NCBI GenBank assembly: GCA_045630765.1
Contig: JAZQTM010000042.1
Span: 1 to 14,306, forward strand
DNA length: 14,306 bases
Source of the DNA: RGIG3009 sp045630765
GTDB taxonomy: Bacteria; Bacillota; Clostridia; Oscillospirales; Acutalibacteraceae
Reading direction: 5' to 3'
Under the pieces are notes generated by a model. That model worked only from the letters and a program-made list of their open reading frames with translations, was not told the DNA's origin and made no database searches. Every line of letters starts with the position of its first letter. The stretch's first letter is position 1. Made by a program: the position numbers and the translations under genes. Of this stretch, positions 6,265 through 12,584 are shown one piece after another.

Positions 6265-8103
6265 TCAATTTTCTTGAAAATATCGTGCGACAGTTTCCGC
6301 GGCAGGGCGAGTCATTCCCTTGACGGCTGCGAGCTGATCCACCGTGGCGGCTTTGACCGCTCGCAACGAGCCGAAATGACGCAAAAGCAATGCCGCGCGT
6401 TTGGCACCGATACCCGGAATCTCGGTTAAGGTGGTGGAAATGCCCTGCTTGCGATGCCGCGCCCGATGGTAACCGATCGCAAAGCGGTGCACCTCTTCGC
6501 CGATTGCCGACAGCAACGTGAACACGCTGCGCTTTGATTGGATGGATAGTTCCGCACCCGCCTCGGTGATGGCGCGGGTACGGTGGCGAGAGTCCTTAAC
6601 CAAGCCAAAGACGGGGATCCCGTATCCGAAGCTGTCGACTAACGGTTTGACGACCGATACGTGTCCCTTGCCGCCGTCCAGTAAGATCAGATCGGGCAAC
6701 GTGCCGAAGGCGTCATCGTCCGCTTTTTCGGTATAGTCGCGCAGGCGGCGTTCGATCACTTCTCGCATACACGCGTAATCGTCCTGACCGATAACGGATT
6801 TGATCTCAAAACGGCGGTAGGCGGATTTGAGCGGTTTGCCGTTTTGGAACACCACCATAGCACCTACGACGTCGCTGCCGGCGGTGTGAGAAATATCGTA
6901 ACTTTCGATGCGGGAGGGCAGTTTTTCGAGCCCTAACAGGTTCTGTAACTCCTCCAAGGCGGCGAAATCGCGCCCGCGAAGATGCAGTTGTTGTGCAACG
7001 CGTTCTGCCGCGTTATCACGGCACATCGCGAGGAGTTTTGCTTGCTCGCCGCGTTCGGGGAACACAAAGCGTACGGTGTATCGTTCGCCGGCGGCTGTCG
7101 CTTTTTCGGTCAGCCATTGCGAAAGCAGTTCGGCATCTTCGATCTCACCATCCAACACGATGCGGGGCGGTACCGTATCCCGCAGCGAATAATAGCGGCG
7201 CAAAAACTCCGCACGGGTGGCGGGAGCATCTTCCGACGGGTCGACGAAGAAATGTTCGCGGTCGGATAAGGCGCCGTCCGTAAAACGGAACACCTCAAAG
7301 CACGCAACGCCCTCCGCTTGCGACAAAGCTACAATATCCTGACGCTTGATGCGTGATTGCACCACTTTTTGGCTGGCACCCAGTTTTTCCAAGGCGCGAA
7401 TGCGGTCGCGCAGTCGGGCGGCGGTTTCAAAATCCAGTGCGTCGGATGCGGTTTCCATCTGTTTGCGGAGTAGGGAGATGAGCTTGGTGCGGCCTTGTGT
7501 CAGATAGGTGATCGCTTGTTCCACGCGGTCGGCGTATTCATTGGGCGATACCTTGCCTGTGCACGGGGCGCAGCACTGCCCGATATAATGGTTTAAGCAG
7601 GGGCGTTCACACGCTTTGCGGTATTCAAGCGCTTTGCGGCAAGTGGAGAGCCCGAACAGTCGGTTGACCTCGTCCACCGCTTGCTTGATGGCAAAGGAGG
7701 AAAGATACGGACCGATATACCGCGCACCGTCCTCGGCTTTTTGTTTCGCCTCGCTGATGCGCGAATAAGGGGGCGGGGATACGCGGATATAGTGGTAGCC
7801 TTTATCGTCCTTCAGCAGGATATTATACTTGGGAGCGTATTGTTTGATAAGGGAACATTCCAGTACCAGTGCTTCAAATTCACTGCCTGTGAGGATATAG
7901 TCAAAATGATCCACGCGGCTGACCATCTGCCGCACTTTTTCGGTGTGAGCGGTGTCTGCACCGAAATATTGGCTGACACGATTTTTCAGCGCTTTGGCTT
8001 TGCCGATATAAATGATGGTGCCTTTGCGGTCTTTCATAAGATAGACACCCGGTTCGAGCGGTAACGCCATCGCTTTGGCGCGTAATTCGGCTTTTTTATC
8101 CAA
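6265..8103 (-). CDS. uvrC: Excinuclease ABC subunit C
   Basis: UvrC makes both incisions around DNA lesions in UvrABC nucleotide excision repair. The 612-residue protein has the full domain order. The GIY-YIG nuclease (about 15-95; Tyr21, Tyr32, Glu76) makes the 3' cut. A cysteine cluster (Cys155, Cys165, Cys169, Cys177, Cys181 in CERPCLNHYIGQCCAPC and just before) matches the Fe-S region reported for E. coli UvrC. A UVR motif at about 208-243 (ALDFETAARLRDRIRALE) binds UvrB. The RNase H-like nuclease (Asp403, Asp476, His539) makes the 5' cut. A C-terminal HhH region (LTEIPGIGAKRAALLL, 559-574) binds DNA. The start is TTG 8103, supported by a near-perfect AAAGGAGGTG at 8110-8119; the next in-frame Met is at residue 12. 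It follows ptsH in the same direction but a terminator lies between. Confidence 0.97.
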   Translation of the reverse strand: MDKKAELRAKAMALPLEPGVYLMKDRKGTIIYIGKAKALKNRVSQYFGADTAHTEKVRQMVSRVDHFDYILTGSEFEALVLECSLIKQYAPKYNILLKDDKGYHYIRVSPPPYSRISEAKQKAEDGARYIGPYLSSFAIKQAVDEVNRLFGLSTCRKALEYRKACERPCLNHYIGQCCAPCTGKVSPNEYADRVEQAITYLTQGRTKLISLLRKQMETASDALDFETAARLRDRIRALEKLGASQKVVQSRIKRQDIVALSQAEGVACFEVFRFTDGALSDREHFFVDPSEDAPATRAEFLRRYYSLRDTVPPRIVLDGEIEDAELLSQWLTEKATAAGERYTVRFVFPERGEQAKLLAMCRDNAAERVAQQLHLRGRDFAALEELQNLLGLEKLPSRIESYDISHTAGSDVVGAMVVFQNGKPLKSAYRRFEIKSVIGQDDYACMREVIERRLRDYTEKADDDAFGTLPDLILLDGGKGHVSVVKPLVDSFGYGIPVFGLVKDSRHRTRAITEAGAELSIQSKRSVFTLLSAIGEEVHRFAIGYHRARHRKQGISTTLTEIPGIGAKRAALLLRHFGSLRAVKAATVDQLAAVKGMTRPAAETVARYFQEN

Positions 8104-8134
8104 TACTCACACCTCCTTTGGGATTGGTATAATG

Positions 8135-8163
8135 AAAAAAGCGCAACCGTGCGGTTGCGCTTT
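8135..8163 (-). terminator. Intrinsic terminator between ptsH and uvrC
   Basis: An 11-base perfect stem (8138-8148 with 8153-8163, GCGCAACC core) with loop GTGC is followed on the minus strand by six T (8135-8140). It starts ten bases after the ptsH stop. The uvrC SD lies 15 bases beyond the T-run, and I see no promoter between them. Confidence 0.9.
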
Positions 8164-8173
8164 CTATCCATTC

Positions 8174-8437
8174 TTACTCGTTGAAGCCGGACTCAACCAA
8201 GGATACCAGTGCATCCACAGCCGTTTCTTCATCATTGCCGTCCGCAATGATGCGAATGGTCGTGCCGCCCACGATACCGAGCGACAGCACGCCGAGCAAA
8301 CTCTTGGCGTTAACGCGGCGCTCCTCTTTTTCTACCCAGATCGACGACTTAAATTCGTTCGCTTTCTGAATAAAAAAGGTAGCGGGACGAGCATGTAAGC
8401 CTACTTGGTTCTGAACCAAAACATCTTTCACACACAT
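8174..8437 (-). CDS. ptsH: HPr family phosphocarrier protein
   Basis: HPr carries phosphate from enzyme I to the sugar-specific EIIA proteins of the PTS. In Firmicutes its Ser46-phosphorylated form is the CcpA co-repressor. The 87-residue protein has both sites: His15 in QVGLHARPA (11-19) and Ser46 in NAKSLLGVLSLGI (43-55). So it can serve transport as well as catabolite control, unlike Crh, which lacks His15. ATG 8437 has AAAGGAG about nine bases upstream. There is no ptsI next to it, which is common for the lone HPr genes of Clostridia. It has its own promoter with an inverted repeat over the -35, and a strong terminator follows, so it is probably made mainly as a short transcript, with some read-through into uvrC. 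Confidence 0.95.
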   Translation of the reverse strand: MCVKDVLVQNQVGLHARPATFFIQKANEFKSSIWVEKEERRVNAKSLLGVLSLGIVGGTTIRIIADGNDEETAVDALVSLVESGFNE

Positions 8438-8489
8438 ACGAAATACTCCTTTTCCTCATCACGTCTTGAGTTGCTGTTTCATTAATTAT

Positions 8490-8517
8490 AGTATACCACA
8501 AACCATTGCACGGTCAA
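8490..8517 (-). promoter_or_regulatory. Sigma-A type promoter of ptsH
   Basis: On the minus strand TTGACC (8512-8517), a 16-base spacer and TATACT (8490-8495) form a good promoter. The predicted start near 8483 gives a leader of about 45 bases. The -35 overlaps a perfect inverted repeat. Confidence 0.65.
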
Positions 8518-8532
8518 ATAAAAACCGTGCAA
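8506..8532. repeat. Perfect 9-bp inverted repeat over the ptsH -35
   Basis: TTGCACGGT (8506-8514) and its exact complement ACCGTGCAA (8524-8532) are separated by nine bases. The dyad is centred on the ptsH -35 region. It lacks a following T-run on the minus strand, so it is not a terminator, and it does not match the cre consensus of CcpA. A repressor or activator site is the best guess. Confidence 0.6.
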
Positions 8533-8574
8533 AAAAACACGTTTTTTGAAAATTTGGATGCCTGCCCTATTTTG

Positions 8575-8611
8575 AAAAAAGCGAAACCGTCCAAATTGTT
8601 AAAAATGACGG
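8575..8611 (-). terminator. Weak candidate terminator after trmD
   Basis: On the minus strand CCGTC (8607-8611) can pair with GACGG (8587-8591) over a 15-base loop, followed by TTT and a run of six T at 8575-8580. The stem is short and the loop long. It is the only terminator-like structure after trmD, so I list it with low confidence. Confidence 0.3.
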
Positions 8612-8627
8612 ACTTGTTGAAAGGATT

Positions 8628-9362
8628 TTAGTTATTATGGTGTTGTTCTTTCAAAAAAACCTTTTCTTTCGGTGTGAGTTCGGCGTGTTCCAACAGATCG
8701 GGGCGGTGTTCCAGTGTGCGCAACAACGATTGTTCGCGGCGCCACTTGGCGATGTTTTCGTGGTGTCCCGACAAGAGTATTTCCGGCACTTCGCGCCCTT
8801 CCCATACGGCGGGACGCGTATACTGCGGGTATTCGAGCAGCGAGGAAAAATGACTTTCCTCGGTGAAGCAGACCTCGTCGGATAACACACCCGGGATCAT
8901 ACGTGCCACGCAATCGGCAAGCACCATAGCGGGTAGCTCACCGCCTGTCAACACGTAATCGCCGATGGAGATCTGTTCGTCTACAATGGCTTCCAGAACG
9001 CGCTCATCCACACCCTCGTAGTGACCGCACAGAAGGCATAACTCGGGCAATTCGGCAAGTTCGCGCGCACGCTGTTGCGTCAGCGTTTTACCCTGCGGGG
9101 ACAGATAGATGAGGTGGGGGCGATGACCGAGTTCATCACACACTGCGCGATAGCAGTCCGCGATGGGTTGCGCGTTCATTACCATACCCATCCCGCCGCC
9201 GTAGGGGTAGTCGTCCACCTGTTTTTGGCGGTTTTCCGTGTAGTCGCGGATCTGGTGAAAACGGAAGTCTAAAATGCCGCGTTCACGGGCACGACCGATA
9301 ATGCTCTCACCGAGTACCGCGTTGCACGAGTCGGGAAACAATGTTAAAAAATCAATTCTCAT
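8628..9362 (-). CDS. trmD: tRNA (guanine-37-N1)-methyltransferase
   Basis: TrmD methylates G37 next to the anticodon using S-adenosylmethionine, which prevents +1 frameshifting. The 244-residue SPOUT enzyme shows MRIDFLTLFP (1-10), DYPYGGGMGMVM (51-62), the knot motifs IYLSPQGKTL (85-94), LLCGHYEGVDERV (110-122) and ISIGDYVLTGGELPAM (131-146), and LLEYPQYTRPAVWEGREVPE (175-194). The flexible loop that carries the catalytic Asp (Asp169) in E. coli reads TEESHF (167-172), so the acid is probably Glu here; by-eye alignment cannot fix which one. ATG 9362 is chosen over TTG 9368 because the family begins MRID and AGGA lies about ten bases before it. The start lies 11 bases inside rimM, implying translational coupling. 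It is the last gene of the ylxM-ffh operon; rplS, which usually follows, is absent. Confidence 0.97.
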   Translation of the reverse strand: MRIDFLTLFPDSCNAVLGESIIGRARERGILDFRFHQIRDYTENRQKQVDDYPYGGGMGMVMNAQPIADCYRAVCDELGHRPHLIYLSPQGKTLTQQRARELAELPELCLLCGHYEGVDERVLEAIVDEQISIGDYVLTGGELPAMVLADCVARMIPGVLSDEVCFTEESHFSSLLEYPQYTRPAVWEGREVPEILLSGHHENIAKWRREQSLLRTLEHRPDLLEHAELTPKEKVFLKEQHHNN

Positions 9363-9870
9363 CGTCAAACAATCCTAACATCGGGAAAATACGAATGATC
9401 CCGTTTTCAACGTCCACTTCGCGAATCACGTCGGGGATCGCGGGGATCAACACTTCTTTGCCGTCGGGGGTTTTCAGGTGATACACGTCGTTAGAGCCGG
9501 TATGCGTGACGTCGGTGCATTCGCCGTAAACGGCGGCGGTGTCACAGTCAACCACCTGCGCACCGATGAGGTCACAGATAAAATAGCGGCCTTTTTCGAG
9601 TTTTAAGTCACGGCGGTTGAGATACAGCATCGTGCCGCGCAGAGCGGCGGCGGCTTCTACCGTGTCCACACCGTCGAGTTTCGCGAGGGCAACGTTTTTA
9701 TGCGGGCGTGCTTTCATACGCACCGCTCGCGTGCCGTTGCTGTCAAAGTAGACGGTGCGAAGCGTGCTGAACATTTCGGGCGAATCGCATTCGGGGCGCA
9801 CACGTACCTCGCCGCGCACACCGTGGGTGCCGACGATCTCGCCCGCTTCCAAAAATGCAAGTTTCGGCAT
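9352..9870 (-). CDS. rimM: Ribosome maturation factor
   Basis: RimM binds ribosomal protein S19 and helps maturation of the 30S head. The 172-residue protein has typical length, with the N-terminal RimM barrel (EAGEIVGTHGVRGEVRVRPE at 8-27) and a C-terminal PRC-barrel half (about 95-170) including YFICDLIGAQV, GSNDVYHLKTPDGKEVLIPA and the usual end of the VENGIIRIFPMLGLFD type. ATG 9870 has a strong AAGGAGGAG SD (9874-9883). A terminator hairpin ends two bases before this SD, inside the operon. The 3' end overlaps trmD by 11 bases. Confidence 0.95.
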   Translation of the reverse strand: MPKLAFLEAGEIVGTHGVRGEVRVRPECDSPEMFSTLRTVYFDSNGTRAVRMKARPHKNVALAKLDGVDTVEAAAALRGTMLYLNRRDLKLEKGRYFICDLIGAQVVDCDTAAVYGECTDVTHTGSNDVYHLKTPDGKEVLIPAIPDVIREVDVENGIIRIFPMLGLFDDEN

Positions 9871-9885
9871 ATTGCTCCTCCTTGG

Positions 9886-9918
9886 AAAAAACCTCCCACG
9901 GGGGGCCGTGAGAGGTTT
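9886..9918 (-). terminator. Intercistronic terminator-like hairpin between khpA and rimM
   Basis: A 13-position stem with one C-A mismatch (9889-9901 with 9906-9918; AAACCTC and CACGG blocks) and a four-base G/C loop is followed on the minus strand by six T (9886-9891). The rimM SD starts two bases later. It splits an otherwise contiguous ribosome-biogenesis operon, and no promoter is visible after it. Confidence 0.85.
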
Positions 9919-9936
9919 GTGTGTCAGCTGTGAGAA

Positions 9937-10173
9937 TTAGTCGTCGATTTCGACGGCGACTTTCGCATCCTGACGGGTAGCGGCGGCGCGCATAACGGTA
10001 CGCATCGCTTTTGCAATACGACCTTGCTTGCCGATCACGCGTCCCATATCGTCCGCTGCCACGTGAAGATGGAACACAACGGTGCCATCCTCCGCGGGAG
10101 CTTCCTCAGTGACGACGACTGCGTCGGGATCTTCAACAAGACCGCGCGCAATGGTCAACAATAAGTCTTTCAT
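9937..10173 (-). CDS. khpA: KH-domain RNA-binding protein KhpA
   Basis: The 78-residue single KH-domain protein (formerly YlqC) has the RNA-binding loop GKQG in DMGRVIGKQGRIAKAMRTVM, followed by the helix that completes the fold. In other Firmicutes KhpA pairs with KhpB/Jag and affects cell division, sRNA binding and translation. A GTG three codons upstream (10182) is in frame, but ATG 10173 is preferred because AAAGGTGG lies just ahead of it and would overlap the GTG. That SD overlaps the rpsP stop codon, so the two are translationally linked. Its place between rpsP and rimM is the standard Firmicutes order. Confidence 0.93.
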   Translation of the reverse strand: MKDLLLTIARGLVEDPDAVVVTEEAPAEDGTVVFHLHVAADDMGRVIGKQGRIAKAMRTVMRAAATRQDAKVAVEIDD

Positions 10174-10184
10174 TTGCGCCACCT

Positions 10185-10424
10185 TTAGATGCCGGCTTTC
10201 TTCAGCAGGTCTTTCACGGTGTCGGTCGGCTGAGCGCCGTTAGCGATCCATTTCTGAGCCTTCTCAACGTCGATTTTGACAACAGCCGGCTCTTCCAGCG
10301 GGTTGTAATAGCCGATTTCCTCGATGAAACGGCCATCACGGGGATAACGGGAATCCGCTACCACGACACGATAGAAGGGAGCTTTCTTTGCGCCCATACG
10401 GCGCAGTCTGATTTTTACTGCCAT
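10185..10424 (-). CDS. rpsP: 30S ribosomal protein S16
   Basis: S16 is an early-assembling 30S protein. The 79-residue protein begins MAVKIRLRRMGAKKAPFYRV, contains VADSRYPRDGRFIEEIGYYN, and ends in the VEKAQKWIANGAQPTDTVKDLLKKAG helix region, all typical. The frame stays open for 16 codons upstream, but ATG 10424 has GGAGGT seven bases before it and is the family start. It lies 63 bases after ffh in the same operon, with a small hairpin between them. Confidence 0.97.
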   Translation of the reverse strand: MAVKIRLRRMGAKKAPFYRVVVADSRYPRDGRFIEEIGYYNPLEEPAVVKIDVEKAQKWIANGAQPTDTVKDLLKKAGI

Positions 10425-10469
10425 GTTGGTTACCTCCAAAAAATAATGGTTTTTATTTTGTATTCTTAA

Positions 10470-10485
10470 CAACCGAACGCGGTTG
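10470..10485 (-). other. Small stem-loop between ffh and rpsP
   Basis: CAACCG and CGGTTG pair perfectly around a four-base loop, three bases after the ffh stop codon. No T-run follows, so it is unlikely to terminate. It may protect or mark the ffh 3' end for processing. Confidence 0.4.
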
Positions 10486-10487
10486 AA

Positions 10488-11849
10488 TTAGAACCCAAAG
10501 GGATTGCCTTTGCCGCCAAAGCCGCCGAAGCCCATCGGCATACCTTTGCCGCCTTTTTTGCCCATGTTTTTCAGGCGCTTCATCATTTGTTTCATCGTAT
10601 CGTATTGCTTGAGCAAACGATTGACGTCCTCCACACGCATACCGCAACCTGCGGCGATACGCCGTTTGCGGGAGGGGTTGATGATGTCGGGCTTGCGCCG
10701 TTCTTTTTCCGTCATAGACAGGATGATCGCTTCAATACGGGAGAACTGCCGCTCGTCAATATCCACGTCCTTGAGCTGTTTGCCCATACCGGGGATCATA
10801 CCGAGTAAACTTTTGATGTCGCCCATTTTTTGGATCTGACGGAACTGATCCAGCATATCGTTAAAGTCGAAGGTGTCTTGCTGCATTTTGCGGGCAAGTT
10901 CCTCGGCTTCGCGATCGTCAATTTGTTGTTGCGCTTTCTCGATGAGCGACATAACGTCACCCATACCTAAAATGCGCGATGCCATTCGTGCCGGATGGAA
11001 TACTTCCAGATCATCCAGCTTTTCGCCCGTGCCGGCGAATTTGACCGGTTTTCCCGTAACGGCACGCACCGACAGCGCCGCACCACCGCGGGTATCGCCA
11101 TCGAGTTTGGTCAAGATCACGCCGTCAATAGACAGCACTTCGTTAAATGACTGTGCCACGTTGACCGCGTCCTGACCGGTCATAGCATCCACCACCAACA
11201 GGATCTCCTGCGGGGCGACCGCTTTGCGGATATTTTCAAGCTCCGCCATTAACTGTTCGTCCACGTGCAGACGACCGGCGGTATCCAAAATCACGTAATC
11301 GTTGCCGTGATCCTTGGCGTGTGCAACCGCTTCTTTGGCGATGCGCACCGGATCGATGGTGCCGCGTTCAAACACCGGCACACCGGCAGCAGAGCCGACC
11401 ACCTGTAACTGCGTGATCGCGGCGGGACGGTATACGTCACACGCGACGAGCAACGGGCGGTGTCCTTGCCCTTTCAGCATTTTGGCAAGTTTGGCGGAAT
11501 GGGTGGTTTTACCGGAACCCTGCAGACCGCACATCATAATGACGCACGGGGGATGATTGGCATTTGCCAGTCGGGCAGTTTCGCCGCCCATCAGCGCGGT
11601 CAATTCTTCATTGACCAGTTTGATAACCATCTGCGCGGGGGTGAGGCTTTCCATCACCTTTTCGCCGACGGCGCGGGCAGCGACAGCCGCCGTAAAATCT
11701 TTGGCGACCTTATAGTTGACGTCCGCTTCGAGCAGTGCCAAGCGCACTTCGCGCATGGCTTCCTTAACGTCAGCCTCGGTCAGCTTACCCTTATTTTTCA
11801 GCCGCTTGAATGCGGCAGAGAGTTTGTCGGACAATCCTTCAAATGCCAC
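10488..11849 (-). CDS. ffh: Signal recognition particle protein Ffh
   Basis: Ffh is the GTPase of the signal recognition particle. With 4.5S/scRNA it binds signal sequences emerging from the ribosome and docks on FtsY at the membrane. The 453-residue protein has the helical N domain (1-90), the G domain with P-loop GLQGSGKT (108-115), DVYRPAA (138-144), DTAGR (189-193), TKLDGDTRGG (247-256) and GTGEK (273-277), and the methionine-rich M domain (about 320-430) with SRKRRIAAGCGMRVEDVNRL (393-412), the RNA-binding motif. The tail (431-453) is rich in Gly and Phe. Translation starts at GTG 11849. The SD-like AGAGAGG lies inside the end of ylxM, whose stop is five bases upstream, implying coupling. 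Confidence 0.98.
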   Translation of the reverse strand: MAFEGLSDKLSAAFKRLKNKGKLTEADVKEAMREVRLALLEADVNYKVAKDFTAAVAARAVGEKVMESLTPAQMVIKLVNEELTALMGGETARLANANHPPCVIMMCGLQGSGKTTHSAKLAKMLKGQGHRPLLVACDVYRPAAITQLQVVGSAAGVPVFERGTIDPVRIAKEAVAHAKDHGNDYVILDTAGRLHVDEQLMAELENIRKAVAPQEILLVVDAMTGQDAVNVAQSFNEVLSIDGVILTKLDGDTRGGAALSVRAVTGKPVKFAGTGEKLDDLEVFHPARMASRILGMGDVMSLIEKAQQQIDDREAEELARKMQQDTFDFNDMLDQFRQIQKMGDIKSLLGMIPGMGKQLKDVDIDERQFSRIEAIILSMTEKERRKPDIINPSRKRRIAAGCGMRVEDVNRLLKQYDTMKQMMKRLKNMGKKGGKGMPMGFGGFGGKGNPFGF

Positions 11850-11854
11850 GATGC

Positions 11855-12220
11855 TTACCTCTCTCTCAATTCGTCCGCCAGTTTGACGATGCGTTTGGCG
11901 CGGTCGTCAATGTCGCGGGAATAACGGGTGCGGTCGTTGAGCATCTGAATATCCTGCGCGGCTTCGCGAATGGCCTCCAGCCCGTCGCGCATACCGCGGA
12001 AGCGCGCCGCCAAATGCAGGCGATCTTCCATCTCGATCATCTGCGCTTCCGCGCGCTTGATCGCGTCACGAACCCCTTGACGGGTGATGTTTTGGTTTTC
12101 GGCAATCTCCGCCAGGGACAAGTCTTCTTCATAATACAGTTCCACCACGTGGCGCTGCTTTTCGGTGAGCATTTCCCCGTAGAAATCGAACAACCAAACG
12201 ATCTCCATATTTTTCGGCAT
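11855..12220 (-). CDS. ylxM: YlxM/p13-like putative DNA-binding protein (UPF0122)
   Basis: The 121-residue protein has a sigma-70 region-4-like helix-turn-helix: LTEKQRHVVELYYEEDLSLA, then EIAENQNITRQGVRDAIKRA as the recognition part, then a long helical C-terminus. It is the usual first gene of the Firmicutes SRP operon, and streptococcal YlxM has been reported to modulate SRP GTPase activity. ATG 12220 has AAGGAGGG at 12227-12234. A leader with a terminator-like hairpin precedes it, downstream of a consensus promoter. Only five bases separate it from ffh. Confidence 0.95.
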   Translation of the reverse strand: MPKNMEIVWLFDFYGEMLTEKQRHVVELYYEEDLSLAEIAENQNITRQGVRDAIKRAEAQMIEMEDRLHLAARFRGMRDGLEAIREAAQDIQMLNDRTRYSRDIDDRAKRIVKLADELRER

Positions 12221-12250
12221 TCTTGTCCCTCCTTCTTATCAAAAATTTAC

Positions 12251-12282
12251 AAAATAAAAAACGCTCGGTTTTCCAAGCGTTT
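12251..12282 (-). terminator. Leader terminator/attenuator ahead of ylxM-ffh
   Basis: On the minus strand a 10-base stem with one U-G pair (12259-12268 with 12273-12282) and an AAAA loop is followed by UUUUUUAUUUU (12251-12261). It lies in the predicted 82-base leader of the ylxM mRNA, about 20 bases after the start point and 16 bases before the SD. It may also stop transcripts arriving from ylbJ. Confidence 0.85.
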
Positions 12283-12283
12283 C

Positions 12284-12306
12284 CTGTAAAGGAATTTGCT
12301 TTACAG
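12284..12306. repeat. Perfect 8-bp inverted repeat at the ylxM transcription start
   Basis: CTGTAAAG (12284-12291) and CTTTACAG (12299-12306) flank a seven-base centre. The dyad begins two bases after the -10 and covers the predicted start (about 12302). Most of its first arm would be untranscribed or at the very 5' end, so a DNA operator is more likely than an RNA hairpin. Confidence 0.6.
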
Positions 12307-12308
12307 CC

Positions 12309-12337
12309 ATTATAACAAAGCCGCTACGACTTGTCAA
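12309..12337 (-). promoter_or_regulatory. Perfect-consensus sigma-A promoter of ylxM-ffh operon
   Basis: On the minus strand TTGACA (12332-12337), exactly 17 bases and TATAAT (12309-12314) match the vegetative consensus at all 12 positions. It is the strongest promoter in the window and should drive ylxM through trmD. Confidence 0.9.
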
Positions 12338-12361
12338 TAGGCAAAAGCAAATTTTTTTGTG

Positions 12362-12580
12362 TTAGTCCAGGCGGAAATCCGCCTCCGTATAATTTTGCAA
12401 TTCGGGCTGAATGTAGGGGATGCGGCGCAGCGGATCATACCGAAATTTGCGGCAGCGCGCATCGGGTTGCATAATGCCTTTGCGCAAGCAAAGGATTACC
12501 CGACCGTCGGACGAGCGCCGACCGTTTGCACAGATCTCGCACACCGGTGTTATGGCGTTACCATATAATTTCCGCTTCAT
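12362..12580 (-). CDS. Small four-cysteine protein coupled to ylbJ
   Basis: The 72-residue protein has four cysteines at 14, 17, 31 and 43 (Cys-X2-Cys-X13-Cys-X11-Cys), within ITPVCEICANGRRS, ILCLRKG and ARCRKFRYDPLRRIP. This spacing suggests a zinc ribbon or other metal knuckle. It is basic in the middle and more acidic at the C-terminus, with no membrane segment. I recall similar unnamed short proteins with a CRKFRYDPL-type motif in Clostridia, but no function. ATG 12580 is chosen over an upstream extension because AAAGGA sits about ten bases before it, and this SD lies at the end of ylbJ. Only four bases separate the ylbJ stop from this ATG, so the two are probably co-translated and this protein may be made during sporulation. 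No terminator follows before the ylxM promoter. Confidence 0.8.
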   Translation of the reverse strand: MKRKLYGNAITPVCEICANGRRSSDGRVILCLRKGIMQPDARCRKFRYDPLRRIPYIQPELQNYTEADFRLD

Positions 12581-12584
12581 GCTG

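Noticed and set aside
8506..8532. Hairpin considered as the trmD operon terminator
   Set aside because: On the minus strand no T-run follows the stem (the run precedes it), and it overlaps the ptsH -35, so an operator is more likely.
8517..8560. A-rich/T-rich near-palindrome (AAAAAA-CACG-TTTTTT) as a terminator
   Set aside because: The stem is only A-U pairs with a tight loop, which is too weak to terminate. It lies upstream of the ptsH promoter.
10425..12358. SRP scRNA gene near ffh
   Set aside because: No 4.5S-like conserved tetraloop/helix-8 structure was seen in the intergenic parts. The gaps are too short.
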